46,082 nucleotides of DNA from Phycisphaeraceae bacterium. GTDB lineage: Bacteria; Planctomycetota; Phycisphaerae; Phycisphaerales; Phycisphaeraceae. Where the stretch lies: the NCBI GenBank assembly GCA_028284155.1, contig JANQSF010000118.1, forward strand, positions 1 through 46,082. The letters run 5' to 3'. Under the pieces are notes generated by a model. The model made no database searches. It was not told the DNA's origin and saw nothing but the letters and a program-made list of their open reading frames with translations. The translations under genes and the position numbers were made by a program. Position 1 is the first letter of the stretch. Every line of letters starts with the position of its first letter. Positions 1 through 8,751 of the stretch are shown here, in pieces.

Positions 1-882
1 AAGGGCGTCGCCGAATCCGTCGCCGCCGCCGACGCCAAGATCCTCGCCTTCAACCCGGTCATTGATCAGGACACGGAGTTTGACCAACGCCGGCCGGACG
101 GCATCGCCGCGGGTCAGATCGGCTCCATTCCCGCCGAGTACCGAGGCCGTGCACGCTTGCGCGTCGAGATCCGCGGCTCAGGCACAGCCGGCACGCCGCC
201 CGTCTGGGCCCGCCTGCTCGAAGGCTGCGCCCTGAACGTCACCAACGTCCCCGCGACCTCCGACACCTACGCGCCGGTCTCCGACATCGACACCGAAAAG
301 ACGCTCACCATCGTCGTCTGGGAGGACGGCGTCAAGAAAGTCCTGTCCGGCGCCATGGGCAACTGCGTCATCGAAGGCGAGGTCGGCCGGCGCATGTTCG
401 CCGACTTCGATTTCAGCGGCATCTGGAACACACCGACCGACGAGAACCCGCCGGCGATCACCCACGAAACGACCAAGCCCCCGCGCTTCGCCAACGCCAC
501 GCTCACCCTCGCCGCGCACACCCCGAAGATCTCGCGTTTCCGCTTCGACCTCGGCAACGACATTCAACTCCGCCCCGACCACACCAAGGTCGCCGCCATC
601 GGGCACGCCTACTTCGCCGACCGCGACCCGACGCTCGGCATCGACCCCGAAGCCCTCAAGGTCGCCGATCACGACACGTTCGGCATCTGGATCGCCGAGA
701 CCGTCCAGGCGTTGGCCCTCACACTCGGCACCTCGGCCGGCAACCGCTTCAAGATCACCGCCGATCGCGCCCAATACATCGACCCGCGCAACGGCGAACG
801 CAACGGCCTCCAAACCTACGAGTTGGCCGCCCAACTCAACGCGCTCGACGGCGACGACGAATACTCGCTCGTCTTCGATTGA
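1..882 (+). CDS. Phage major tail tube protein (5' end outside window)
   Basis: The reading frame is open from base 1 and runs 293 codons to the stop at 880-882, so the start lies upstream of the window. The product is a beta-rich protein with alternating short strands, a central GEVGRRMFADFDFSGIW segment and a C-terminal stretch rich in short acidic turns, as in siphovirus tail tube proteins. This fits its place directly before small tail genes, a frameshifted chaperone gene and the tape measure gene. It would polymerise into the tail tube around the tape measure. The family assignment rests on overall pattern and gene order, not on a catalytic motif. Confidence 0.6.
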   Translation, partial: KGVAESVAAADAKILAFNPVIDQDTEFDQRRPDGIAAGQIGSIPAEYRGRARLRVEIRGSGTAGTPPVWARLLEGCALNVTNVPATSDTYAPVSDIDTEKTLTIVVWEDGVKKVLSGAMGNCVIEGEVGRRMFADFDFSGIWNTPTDENPPAITHETTKPPRFANATLTLAAHTPKISRFRFDLGNDIQLRPDHTKVAAIGHAYFADRDPTLGIDPEALKVADHDTFGIWIAETVQALALTLGTSAGNRFKITADRAQYIDPRNGERNGLQTYELAAQLNALDGDDEYSLVFD

Positions 883-891
883 TCCCAACCT

Positions 892-1404
892 TTGGACCCG
901 CGATTCGTCATCAACACGGTCGCCATCACCACCATGGACGAACCACTCCGACAGGCCATCTACGACGTCGCGCTCAGCCGCGCAGTCTCCGACAAGTCGC
1001 GCAAGAGCGCACACGCCCTGATCCCCGACGGCGCCGCGCACGACTTCGACTTCAACGTCCGCATTCAGGGCAATCTCACCAAGGGGTATGAGACCAGGTC
1101 AGACGACCGCGAGGCCGACGCGACCTGTTCACTCCTCACGCCCGACGTCGTCTGCGAATTGCTCGACCGCCTCGGGGTCGACAAGACCAAACTCAAACGC
1201 ACGCTCGGCAACATCGTCCGCAGGTCGCTGAAGGCCAACGACGGCAAGTCGTTCGGTGATGAACTGGCCGACAAACACGGCGACCTCCTGGCTGTCTTCA
1301 CGACCGTTGCCCAAGACACTGCCGCCAAACTGCCCAAACGCACCATCAAGGGCACGACCCGGGCCGGCGCCATCAAGGTCAACGCCACCGTCACCCCGTT
1401 GTAG
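892..1404 (+). CDS. Phage tail-module protein of unknown function
   Basis: The frame opens with TTG at 892, nine bases after the tail tube stop; an in-frame ATG at 934 would give 156 residues and is about equally likely, since neither has a clear ribosome site. The protein is mixed charged with no signal peptide or membrane segment. It sits between the tail tube gene and the chaperone gene, where siphoviruses often place a small structural or assembly protein. I do not recognise the family. Confidence 0.6.
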   Translation: MDPRFVINTVAITTMDEPLRQAIYDVALSRAVSDKSRKSAHALIPDGAAHDFDFNVRIQGNLTKGYETRSDDREADATCSLLTPDVVCELLDRLGVDKTKLKRTLGNIVRRSLKANDGKSFGDELADKHGDLLAVFTTVAQDTAAKLPKRTIKGTTRAGAIKVNATVTPL

Positions 1405-1416
1405 CCGCTCGCGGCT
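1403..1416 (+). repeat. Small hairpin at the end of a tail gene
   Basis: The arms AGCCGC (1403-1408) and GCGGCT (1411-1416) are perfect complements with a 2-base loop, overlapping the TAG stop of the preceding gene. Nearly the same sequence, with the same TTAG tail, occurs at 22806-22817. There is no T-tract, so a terminator role is not shown. Confidence 0.35.
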
Positions 1417-1454
1417 TAGCGCTCCCCCCGATCCACTCGACCGAGACTCACATC

Positions 1455-1778
1455 ATGAGCGCCCGACGCCAACTCACCGCCATGGACGCCAAACGCAACG
1501 CCGTCGCCCTGCGCGGCAAACGCGCCAACGCCGACCACCTGTCCGACTACGAGGTTGACGCCATCTTCGACTCCCTCCCCGAGTCCGAACAAGACAGGCT
1601 CCTGGATGCCGCGCCGTCGCCCGGCCCCGCGCCCACAGGCGCGGCCGCCGACAAGCATTCGCCCACCAACTCACCGCAAGCCACACCGCCCGCAGAACGT
1701 CGGCGCAAGTCAAAGTCCAAACGCAAGTCGGTACAGGCCAACGCCTCGCCGGCAACTCCCGACCCGACCAACAACTGA
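1455..1778 (+). CDS. Small phage protein with lysine/proline-rich tail
   Basis: This 107-residue protein starts at ATG 1455, 50 bases after the previous stop. The first 50 residues look folded (a short acidic helix around YEVDAIFDSLPESEQDRLLD), while the second half is low-complexity Pro/Ala/Ser followed by a very basic RRRKSKSKRKS patch. It lies between the tail tube region and the chaperone gene on the same strand and is probably co-transcribed with them. I do not recognise it; a small tail assembly or DNA/RNA-binding role would fit but is a guess. Confidence 0.5.
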   Translation: MSARRQLTAMDAKRNAVALRGKRANADHLSDYEVDAIFDSLPESEQDRLLDAAPSPGPAPTGAAADKHSPTNSPQATPPAERRRKSKSKRKSVQANASPATPDPTNN

Positions 1779-1836
1779 CCCCCCGACCCATCGCCCGCCC
1801 GACTCACGGACGAAGACACCACCATAAGGAGACGTC

Positions 1837-2310
1837 ATGCAGAATCGCGCCTGCCCCGGTTCGGTTACAACGATTTCGCTCCCGTCACACAAAGACCTGC
1901 CCGACAAGACGCGGCCGGCTTTCCACGCTCGAATCCTGACCGCACGACAGGACGCGGAAATGCGTCAAGCCCTGTTCATGGACGCACCCAACAAGGCCGT
2001 CAATGAAGGGCCAAAAGCCGGTCTCGACGCCACGCTCGAAGCGCTCGCCGGCGTCATCGTTGGGTGGGACAATCTGCCCGGCGGCGTCGTGACCAAGTAC
2101 CAGCGCAAATCGAACAAAGAAGACAAGGTCCACGTCCAACGCGTCACCGAACTGGCTGACGCGCTGTCCTCGACCGAACTGACTGAACTGAGTTACGAAC
2201 TCATACAGGCCCAGTCCCCGTCGGAGGACGACAGAAAAAAGCTCGAATCGGGGTCGCCGTCCGATGGGGCGGCCTCTGCGACCGGTGCGTCCCCGGACGC
2301 CGGTGCGTAG
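1837..2310 (+). CDS. Tail assembly chaperone, short (unshifted) product
   Basis: This 157-residue protein has a strong AAGGAG ribosome site eight bases before ATG 1837. Gene order (tail tube, this gene, tape measure) is that of the gpG-type chaperone of siphovirus tails, which coats the tape measure during assembly. The N-terminal 130 residues are helical and charged; the last 20 residues (after the A AAA AAG run at 2235-2241) are low-complexity Ser/Gly/Ala, as expected if the functional extension lies in the -1 frame. Sequence similarity to known chaperones is not evident by eye; the call rests on position and on the frameshift signal. Confidence 0.65.
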   Translation: MQNRACPGSVTTISLPSHKDLPDKTRPAFHARILTARQDAEMRQALFMDAPNKAVNEGPKAGLDATLEALAGVIVGWDNLPGGVVTKYQRKSNKEDKVHVQRVTELADALSSTELTELSYELIQAQSPSEDDRKKLESGSPSDGAASATGASPDAGA

Positions 2311-2612
2311 ACGAGCCGACCGACGAGGCCCCAGCGCTCGTCCCCTGCGTCCGTTGTGAGGGCGAGGACGACGACTGCACGCTCTGCGATGGCGAGGGCG
2401 ACCACCTCATCACGTCCTGCCCGCTCAAACTGATCGACGGCGGCGTGTTCGAACTGATCGACCTCTGTCGCGACGCCGAGCGTGGCCTCGCGCCTGTTGC
2501 CGGCGGCGTGCTCGACCAGACCCAATGGTTCAACATCATGCGCCGCTTGGTGCGCGCCGAAGACACACACTGGCGGGCCGAGAAAGACCCGCTCGCCAGA
2601 AACGAGACCTGA
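1837..2612 (+). CDS. Tail assembly chaperone, -1 frameshift product
   Basis: A second frame is open from the stop at 2184-2186 to TGA 2610-2612 but has no ATG, GTG or TTG in its first part, so it cannot be started independently as it stands. It lies in the -1 frame relative to the gene at 1837. Slipping on A AAA AAG at 2235-2241 joins the first 135 codons to 123 codons of this frame, giving 258 residues. The extension contains paired cysteines (LCDRC, PCVRCEG, CTLCDGEG) suggesting a small zinc-binding knuckle, then a helical C-terminus. This mirrors the gpG/gpGT pair of lambda: the long form bridges to the tape measure protein. Confidence 0.72.
2235..2241 (+). promoter_or_regulatory. Predicted -1 programmed frameshift site (A AAA AAG)
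   Basis: The heptamer is in the right phase with the zero frame (..AGA AAA AAG..), matching the X XXY YYZ rule and the dnaX-type slippery sequence. A 6-bp stem with one G-T pair (2257-2262 with 2267-2272) begins 15 bases downstream and could stimulate slippage. The downstream -1 frame is open for 123 codons and has no start codon of its own near its beginning. Confidence 0.75.
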
Positions 2613-2630
2613 CCCAGCCGCACGGCGATC

Positions 2631-3032
2631 TTATCGCTTGGCGAACGCTTGAAGCCTCGACCAATAGATGTCCCCAGCCGGGTGAGGCACGTCAATCACC
2701 GTGAGCGTGAACTTTGAATGAGCGAGGTATCGATTGGAGACCGTGAATTCGAACACCGTCCCGTCCCCATCGGGTCGCGGTTGAAGTGTCGCGCGAGAAA
2801 CTAGCTTCTTACCATCCTTCACTTCGAGCGTCGCGGAAGTTCCTTCGGGGAGCTTCGCCCCCTTGATCGGTACGTGGAATCGGAAGGTTGAGGTGTCTCC
2901 ACTGCGTACCTGTTTCACGCTCCACTTGAATCTGGCCGCATTGTCGGGCGTCACCTCCCGCACGAGCATCCTCGCCGTCGCAGTCTGGACCAACACAAGA
3001 AGTGCAAGCGTTGGGATCACCGAGATTCGCAT
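2631..3032 (-). CDS. Secreted protein of unknown function (cargo)
   Basis: The frame opens at 3065, but the methionine at 3032 begins a classic signal peptide (MRISVIPTLALLVLVQTATA), so I choose that start, giving 133 residues. The mature part is beta-rich and without cysteines, resembling an Ig-like fold, with no recognised motif. It points against the tail operon, is visibly lower in GC than the genes on either side and ends 18 bases past the stop of the frameshifted chaperone. It shares a cargo block with the TIR-like gene at 3154-3858. Confidence 0.6.
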   Translation of the reverse strand: MRISVIPTLALLVLVQTATARMLVREVTPDNAARFKWSVKQVRSGDTSTFRFHVPIKGAKLPEGTSATLEVKDGKKLVSRATLQPRPDGDGTVFEFTVSNRYLAHSKFTLTVIDVPHPAGDIYWSRLQAFAKR

Positions 3033-3153
3033 GACTAGCTCCGATGGAGGGAAGGGCTTAATCACTGCGAGTCTTTAGTCGTTTCACAGCACTGTACAGT
3101 TCCAGACGGACCTTAAGAGTATGCCATGACCCGATTTCAACACGTCGCCTGAA

Positions 3154-3858
3154 TTAGGACCGAATCTCCTTGAGCAGGTCCGCCAGGGCTTGCTCGATCG
3201 CGGGCTTTGGACTGTCGTCGCTGAACACGGAGCAATGTGGGACGTCCGAACAAAACGATGGATCCACAGATGACGAAACAAGCCATCGGCCCGGCACGTC
3301 GAAGTATTGCGCCATTCGCCACTCCCACATCACGTTCGCGGACGGCCCCAACGGACGGTCTGCCACGACACCTAGCACGCCGTCCGCCTCCTGAATCCGT
3401 GCAGCCACATACTCACGCCACGATTCATTCTCCACGCCGCAGTGCCCCGTCACGGTGACCACTGCACCAAGCAACTCGTCAATGGCCTTCGCCAAGCCAG
3501 GGCTGCGAAAGTCGTACGCCACAAAGATCGTGGGAGTCGACGAGTCCTTGCGACCCTGAGCACCACCCAACGAAACGTACTCCACTCCGGGGACAGACAA
3601 TATTTTTTGCAGCTCCGCCGATCGGTGAAGGGGATCCATGATGCGCGACTTCGGATCCAGAATGAGCTGGAATTCCGCAGTCGGTGAGCCATGTCTACTG
3701 AAGCCCTCCGCGAGTAACGTATCGAACTCTCGATGCAATGACTCAAGGATGCTCGAAGGTATGCCGGGGCGATCCTCGTACCCGACGGTTAGACTAACAT
3801 GCCACCCCCAAGGATTAGGCTGTTCAGCCACCGGATCCAAGTCGCCAAGTATCTTCAC
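3154..3858 (-). CDS. TIR-like / nucleotide-processing protein (cargo)
   Basis: This 234-residue protein has an unrecognised N-terminal half (1-105). Its C-terminal half (about 110-234) starts with the strand TIFVAYDF, a helix, then ADGVLGVVADRPLGPSANVM followed by WEWRMAQYF. The order (FVAYDF strand, acidic turn, small-residue loop, helix with Glu) resembles bacterial TIR and deoxyribosyltransferase-like folds, which often cleave NAD or nucleotides in anti-phage systems. The gene lies antisense in the tail operon, between chaperone and tape measure, in DNA of lower GC. Function is inferred from weak motif resemblance only; the glutamate of WEWRM is a candidate catalytic residue. Confidence 0.45.
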   Translation of the reverse strand: MKILGDLDPVAEQPNPWGWHVSLTVGYEDRPGIPSSILESLHREFDTLLAEGFSRHGSPTAEFQLILDPKSRIMDPLHRSAELQKILSVPGVEYVSLGGAQGRKDSSTPTIFVAYDFRSPGLAKAIDELLGAVVTVTGHCGVENESWREYVAARIQEADGVLGVVADRPLGPSANVMWEWRMAQYFDVPGRWLVSSSVDPSFCSDVPHCSVFSDDSPKPAIEQALADLLKEIRS

Positions 3859-3978
3859 GCAGACACCACCTCGAAGTCGGTAATGCGACTAACAGTCACC
3901 ACCGCGCGCATATTGGCGAGCGGGAATCCGCCAACCCTCAGTATATCGCAGTTCTCAGCCACTTCGTAGCCCAATGGG

Positions 3979-4034
3979 CTCGATCAAACTTCAACATCAT
4001 GCGCCGGCCGAAGCACGCCGAAGACATTCACAGG
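3979..4034 (+). pseudogene. Fragment of the frameshifted chaperone gene's 3' end
   Basis: This stretch matches 2511-2575 with an 8-base gap: CTCGAYCARAC, then 17 identical bases from TTCAACATC, then CGCCGAAGACA identical again. It encodes FNIMRR..AED.H.R like the intact gene end. It lies on the opposite side of the cargo at 2631-3858 and just before the tape measure gene, and has no start or ribosome site. It is best read as a displaced or donor-derived gene end. Confidence 0.6.
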
Positions 4035-4083
4035 CGCATCGACAGATTTCGAGGGCTCAGAACATCGATTCCCCCAAAATGCC

Positions 4084-6702
4084 ATGGCCGAGAAAACCCT
4101 CGAAATCGTCCTCAAGGCACGCGACCAGTCGGAAGCAGCCATCAGGGCCAATGAGCGTCGAGCGCGCGACGCGGGCAAGGCATGGGCCAATCTGGACCGC
4201 ATCATGAAGCGGACGCTCATGCGGCGCGAGGCACGCCGCAGCGCCGCCAACCGCACGCTCGAGCAACAGACCGTCAACAACCTCCAACGCGAGGTCGCGC
4301 TCGGCAACAAGGCCGCCGCCACCGAACTCAAGCGCCAGCAGTTGGCCGCCCGATTCCGCGCCGAAAAGCAACAACTGCTCGGCATCATTCGCGCCGAACA
4401 GGTCACCGAACAACAGCGCATCGCGGCCCGCACCCAACTCATTGCCCTCGAACGTCTCCACCGCCGCGAAATGGCCGCCACCGTCGGCACCACCCGCCTC
4501 CTCGCCGGCGCCACGAATCGCGCCGGCCTGGCTGTCTCCACACTCGTCGGCACCTATCTCGGCTTTACGGGCGTCAGATTGCTCATCGGCGGCCTCATCA
4601 ACGACATGCGCACCCTGCGCGACGAGACGATCCAGTTTGAACAGGACATCACCGCACTCCTGTCATTGGGCGACAACATCAACAACATCGAAGGCCAGCG
4701 CCGTAACGTGCTCCAATTGTCAACCGCGTGGGGCACCGCACGAAAGCAGATCGCCGACACCCTGTTCACGCTCCAATCGTCGACCGCCAATCTCGACGAC
4801 GTTACACGCAATCAACTCCTTGAATCGACTCTCGAACTGACGAAGGTCTATAGCGGCGACCTTCAAGAAAACCTCAACGCCATCGTCAAGACTTACCAGA
4901 TCGCCGCTGATCAGGGCGAGTCGGTCTCCAGCGTCCAAGAAAAACTGGCACTTGCCGCGGAGGACGGTTCCCTCGCGCTCGCCGACCTGTCACGGCGCTT
5001 CCCCGACGTCGCGTCCAAGGCCGACGCCGCCGGCGAATCGATCGATGCCGCGCTCGCCGCCATCATCGTTGCGTCTCAGCGTGGCGGCGACATTTCCAAG
5101 ACGTTCACATCCGTTGGCAACCTCTTCCTTCGCATGGAACAGGCCCAAAAGAAGGGCATCGCCCTCACCGGTTCGTTCACCGAGAAACTACGTCAACTTG
5201 GCGAACTGGACCGCCTAACGCGCATCGACATATTCGGCACCGAGAACATCGCCGCCGCCAACAACCTCATCAACGCCGTCGATCAGGTGGACGCCGCCCT
5301 CGTCAGACTTCGATCCAACTCACTCGATGTTGGGGCAAAGTTCACCCAACGGATGGAGGATGCCACGAGCCGATTCGCCGAAGTGCTCGGAGCAATGCGC
5401 GAAGCCAACAAGAACCTCGACGTCAACCCGGGCGCGGCCGGCGGCGGCTTCGGTCGTGTCGTGTCGCGCTTTGAAGCCGCCAAGGTCGGCACGAAGGTCA
5501 ACGCCCCCTTCCTCGGCGAAGGCCTCCGCAATACCCTCTCATTCTTCGACTTCCTCCCGTCCAGTTCCGGCCGCTTCACCCTGACGCGCAATGGTTTTCG
5601 GCATCAGTTCGACCAAGCCATGGCTGCCGGCCGATTCGACCAGGCCACGATCATCCTTGAAGAACTTGACGCGCTGGGCGAGGACACGACTTCGCAACGC
5701 AAACGACTCAAAGAATCGCAGAAACGCAAGCGACGTGTCGACGAACACGAACGCACCGCGATCGTCCGTGAGTTCACGAGTTCCCGATTCTTCCAACGCG
5801 CCTCCGAACGCGACCCGGTCGGGGCCGCCGCGGCGGCCACCGCTGCCCGACACTCGGCGCTCGGAACGCCAGGCGTCACCGAGCCCGCGTTGTTGACTGA
5901 ATTCAAGCAACTCCGCGGCAAGGGATTCGCCGGCCGGACGCTGATCGACGCCGCAGTCAAAGCGGGTTTCGACTCGAAGAACTTCCCAGACCTCGAACGT
6001 CAAAGGGACCAGATCGAAGCGTTCGGTCAACGCAGTCAATTTGTTAAACGTTCAGCCAAGTTCCTATTGCCGCGACTGTTCCTTGGGCTCCAGTCAGCCT
6101 CTGACGCCGGCGCGGGCATCGTCGGCGACCTCCGGGGTGGTGCACTGCGCACCGGGCTGGCCGGTGCGATTGCCCGACTCTCCACACCGCCCTCCGCCGA
6201 GGACAACGCCCGCAAGGCTGTCATCGGCGCAACAGAGGCCGCCACCGAACGCATGCTGTCGATCTTCGCCGCCGCCGGCGATCAGTCGGCGGCGACTCAA
6301 CTACGCAAGCGCGAACTGCGCCGAACGATTGATGAACAGATCGCCAAGCTCCAACTCGCCATCGTCTCCGACATTGTTCCGCCAGAACTTCGCGACAAGG
6401 CTACGCGACAACTGTCCATCCTTCGCGGCTTGAATGTCAACGACCTTGTCCGCCAACAGGAAGCCGAGACCAAGGCCGCCCAGCAAGTCACGGCCACCGG
6501 CGTCCGCGTCACCGGCATCTTCCAGGGCTTCGCCGTGCGTCGCCGTGCCATGCTCGAGGCCGTGCAGGGCGGGCCAGAGGTCCAGACCGCACGAAACACC
6601 GCCGCGACCGTCAAGAAGCTCACGGGCCTGACGGGCAAGGTGGCAAGGCTCGCCGAAGCGATCGAGGGAAACCAACTCGCCGTCTTCGAGGTGAACGATT
6701 GA
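4084..6702 (+). CDS. Phage tail tape measure protein
   Basis: At 872 residues this is the longest tail gene in the window. Residues 1-135 are a charged helical, coiled-coil-prone region, followed by a hydrophobic stretch around 140-175 and then a region resembling the TP901-type tape measure core (helices containing LQSSTANLDDVTRNQLLE, VSSVQEKLALAAEDGSLALA and VGNLFLRMEQAQKKGIAL). The protein sets tail length and is ejected with the DNA. It follows the chaperone pair as expected, but 1.3 kb of antisense cargo separates them. The length suggests a tail of roughly 120-130 nm by the usual 1.5 angstrom per residue rule. Confidence 0.85.
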   Translation: MAEKTLEIVLKARDQSEAAIRANERRARDAGKAWANLDRIMKRTLMRREARRSAANRTLEQQTVNNLQREVALGNKAAATELKRQQLAARFRAEKQQLLGIIRAEQVTEQQRIAARTQLIALERLHRREMAATVGTTRLLAGATNRAGLAVSTLVGTYLGFTGVRLLIGGLINDMRTLRDETIQFEQDITALLSLGDNINNIEGQRRNVLQLSTAWGTARKQIADTLFTLQSSTANLDDVTRNQLLESTLELTKVYSGDLQENLNAIVKTYQIAADQGESVSSVQEKLALAAEDGSLALADLSRRFPDVASKADAAGESIDAALAAIIVASQRGGDISKTFTSVGNLFLRMEQAQKKGIALTGSFTEKLRQLGELDRLTRIDIFGTENIAAANNLINAVDQVDAALVRLRSNSLDVGAKFTQRMEDATSRFAEVLGAMREANKNLDVNPGAAGGGFGRVVSRFEAAKVGTKVNAPFLGEGLRNTLSFFDFLPSSSGRFTLTRNGFRHQFDQAMAAGRFDQATIILEELDALGEDTTSQRKRLKESQKRKRRVDEHERTAIVREFTSSRFFQRASERDPVGAAAAATAARHSALGTPGVTEPALLTEFKQLRGKGFAGRTLIDAAVKAGFDSKNFPDLERQRDQIEAFGQRSQFVKRSAKFLLPRLFLGLQSASDAGAGIVGDLRGGALRTGLAGAIARLSTPPSAEDNARKAVIGATEAATERMLSIFAAAGDQSAATQLRKRELRRTIDEQIAKLQLAIVSDIVPPELRDKATRQLSILRGLNVNDLVRQQEAETKAAQQVTATGVRVTGIFQGFAVRRRAMLEAVQGGPEVQTARNTAATVKKLTGLTGKVARLAEAIEGNQLAVFEVND

Positions 6703-6703
6703 A

Positions 6704-7438
6704 ATGACCACGCCGAACGCGACACAAGACGGACGCGCCATCGTCCTCCAAGAGGACACCGAGTCGAAGCGCGCGCGCAAGCAATGGATGATCGTCGCCT
6801 CCACCGAAGACGAAGCGCTCAACCACCCCGACGTCGACCGCATCGGCAACCTCTACACCAATCGCAACGGCAGAATCCTCGCCCCGTTCCTGACCGCCCG
6901 CTCCCGCCGCGCCGTACCCAAGTCCCCCGCCCGTGCCGGACGCAACGGCCTGTGGCAAGTCACCGTCGAATACGGCGTGCCCCGAGCGGGCGGCGCACAG
7001 GCCAAGGAACCGGAACCCGGCGAGCCGCCCATTGACTACTGGAACCTCGGACTCGAAACCGTGCCGGTCGACACCGACGCGCACGGCAATCCCCTCACCG
7101 ATGCGTCCGGCCGGATCATCGAAGGCGTTACCCGCCGGATCCCAATCGCCCATCTGGCGATCCGATCAGTAGTGCAGTCCGTCAATCCCGCCGCCATCTT
7201 CCCGTTCATCTCGACGGTCAACCGGAAGAAGTTTCGCGGCGCAGCGAGACACGAAGTGCAATGCCTCCCGGCAACCATCGAGCCGCGCACGGACGGTTGG
7301 TTCAACTACTCGCTCCACTTCGAGTTCAACATCTTGAGCTACTACTTCCACTACTGGGACGAAGTGGCTAACAAACGGATCACCTACGAAATCAACGAAG
7401 AGAGCGACTTCTCGAAGATCCCCGGCGCAGGAGGCTGA
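6704..7438 (+). CDS. Distal tail / baseplate protein
   Basis: ATG 6704 follows the tape measure stop by one base, so the genes are translationally coupled. The 244-residue product is beta-rich with many aromatics toward the C-terminus (WFNYSLHFEFNILSYYFHYW) and no catalytic motif. Genes at this position in siphoviruses usually encode the distal tail protein or tail-tip hub. The assignment is by position only. Confidence 0.55.
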   Translation: MTTPNATQDGRAIVLQEDTESKRARKQWMIVASTEDEALNHPDVDRIGNLYTNRNGRILAPFLTARSRRAVPKSPARAGRNGLWQVTVEYGVPRAGGAQAKEPEPGEPPIDYWNLGLETVPVDTDAHGNPLTDASGRIIEGVTRRIPIAHLAIRSVVQSVNPAAIFPFISTVNRKKFRGAARHEVQCLPATIEPRTDGWFNYSLHFEFNILSYYFHYWDEVANKRITYEINEESDFSKIPGAGG

Positions 7439-7440
7439 CC

Positions 7441-8004
7441 ATGGGACCGGCACTGCTCGGGCGACGCGCCCAACGCAAGCTCCGAGAAATGCTCCACGCC
7501 TGGAGAAACCTGCGCGGCGCGGGGGACCTGCAAGTCAGGCACACGCCAGGCGGAGGCGTCACCCTGTTCGTCCCCAGACGCCGCCAGGTCGAACCCAAGT
7601 TCGTCGCCAAACTCACCGCCATCGAAAACGACTGGGTCGTCGGCCAGCGCATCGACGCCGACAACGAACCGACCACCGACAAGACGTTCAAGATCGACCG
7701 CGGCTACGGCCTGCGCGTCACGACATTCCTACAGGAGATCTCGCTCGACCTGTCGGGCGTCACGATCACCGTCGTCGATCCGCAACAGATCACGCTCGAC
7801 TACACGCTCACCATCGCGGCCACGCCGCGCACCTTTCAAGAAACCGTCCGCGTCGCCACACCGCTCGCCGTCGGCGACATCGTCGAGGTCGAACGCGCCG
7901 TCCGCCCCATTATCGACAACGACAACCAGCCCATCCCGTACGTCCTGGCCAACACGCACCCGCCGCGGACCTGGGCGACCGACGATTTCCAGCAATTCAC
8001 CTGA
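7441..8004 (+). CDS. Tail-tip module protein, unknown
   Basis: This 187-residue protein starts at ATG 7441, two bases after the previous stop, with GGAGG shortly upstream. A basic N-terminus (about 1-50) is followed by a beta-rich domain with regular strand spacing. It is in the same operon as the tape measure and fibre genes and is probably a structural component of the tail tip. I do not recognise a family. Confidence 0.5.
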   Translation: MGPALLGRRAQRKLREMLHAWRNLRGAGDLQVRHTPGGGVTLFVPRRRQVEPKFVAKLTAIENDWVVGQRIDADNEPTTDKTFKIDRGYGLRVTTFLQEISLDLSGVTITVVDPQQITLDYTLTIAATPRTFQETVRVATPLAVGDIVEVERAVRPIIDNDNQPIPYVLANTHPPRTWATDDFQQFT

Positions 8005-8010
8005 CCGACG

Positions 8011-8751
8011 ATGTCCGGACCCGCCACCACCTCCGACCCGTACCGCCTGCGCTCACCCGTTGGCCTCAACTGGAGCAGCCCGATCGGCCTGCCCTTCCGC
8101 GCCGCGTCGCACCAACGCACGATCCCCGCCGGCGAACAAAGCGCCCCGCCCGCGCACCGCGGCGCATACGGCCCGGCCGCCCTGCTCGTCACACTGGCCA
8201 ACGCCGCATCCACGCTCAAGACCGATTGCCGCGCCACCGGCCTGGTCGCCCCAAACGACACCCACGCACGATGGTCCGACCTGTCCGGCTTTGACACCAG
8301 TTTCGTCCTGCCCGGCCGCGCACTGGGCGCGTCGGTCGATGGCTCATCCAGTTCGCCCCTCATCGCCTACGAGCAAACGTATGGCAACCTTCCGGGGGCG
8401 ATGGACGCGACGCTCAGCGTCCGACGCCGAGGCTGGACTACAGGGTCATGCGGCGGTTCGCCCGCCAACGACGTCACCTACGACTACCTCTACCTACAGG
8501 TGTGGATTGCCGGCGCCGACTTCACCGACGACAAGCTCGCCGACTATCACCAATACGAAGTCCTGCTCGCCTGGGCCGGCTTCGGTTCGATCACCATTCA
8601 AAGCGGCATCAACGTCCCCTATATTCACTTCAGCGCGGGCGACTTCCTCGGCGACACGGCGACCCAATCCAACAGCGACTCCGGCGGCCTGCAAGGCACG
8701 TTGGCCGACATGACCATCCGACCCCTCCACGCCGCCGACTTCGCCGCATGA
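8011..8751 (+). CDS. Phage structural protein, unknown
   Basis: A 246-residue, Gly/Ser/Ala-rich protein beginning at ATG 8011. The second half has aromatic-rich strands (YDYLYLQVWIAG) typical of jelly-roll or carbohydrate-binding tail proteins. Its stop overlaps the start of the sulfotransferase gene by four bases (ATGA), so the two are translationally coupled. It could therefore be a partner or substrate of that enzyme, but this is only a hint from context. Confidence 0.5.
   Translation: MSGPATTSDPYRLRSPVGLNWSSPIGLPFRAASHQRTIPAGEQSAPPAHRGAYGPAALLVTLANAASTLKTDCRATGLVAPNDTHARWSDLSGFDTSFVLPGRALGASVDGSSSSPLIAYEQTYGNLPGAMDATLSVRRRGWTTGSCGGSPANDVTYDYLYLQVWIAGADFTDDKLADYHQYEVLLAWAGFGSITIQSGINVPYIHFSAGDFLGDTATQSNSDSGGLQGTLADMTIRPLHAADFAA

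Noticed and set aside
178..1041. A 287-codon leftward open frame.
   Set aside because: It mirrors the tail tube gene; its Val/Gly/Asp/Glu repeats are typical of antisense frames in high-GC genes.
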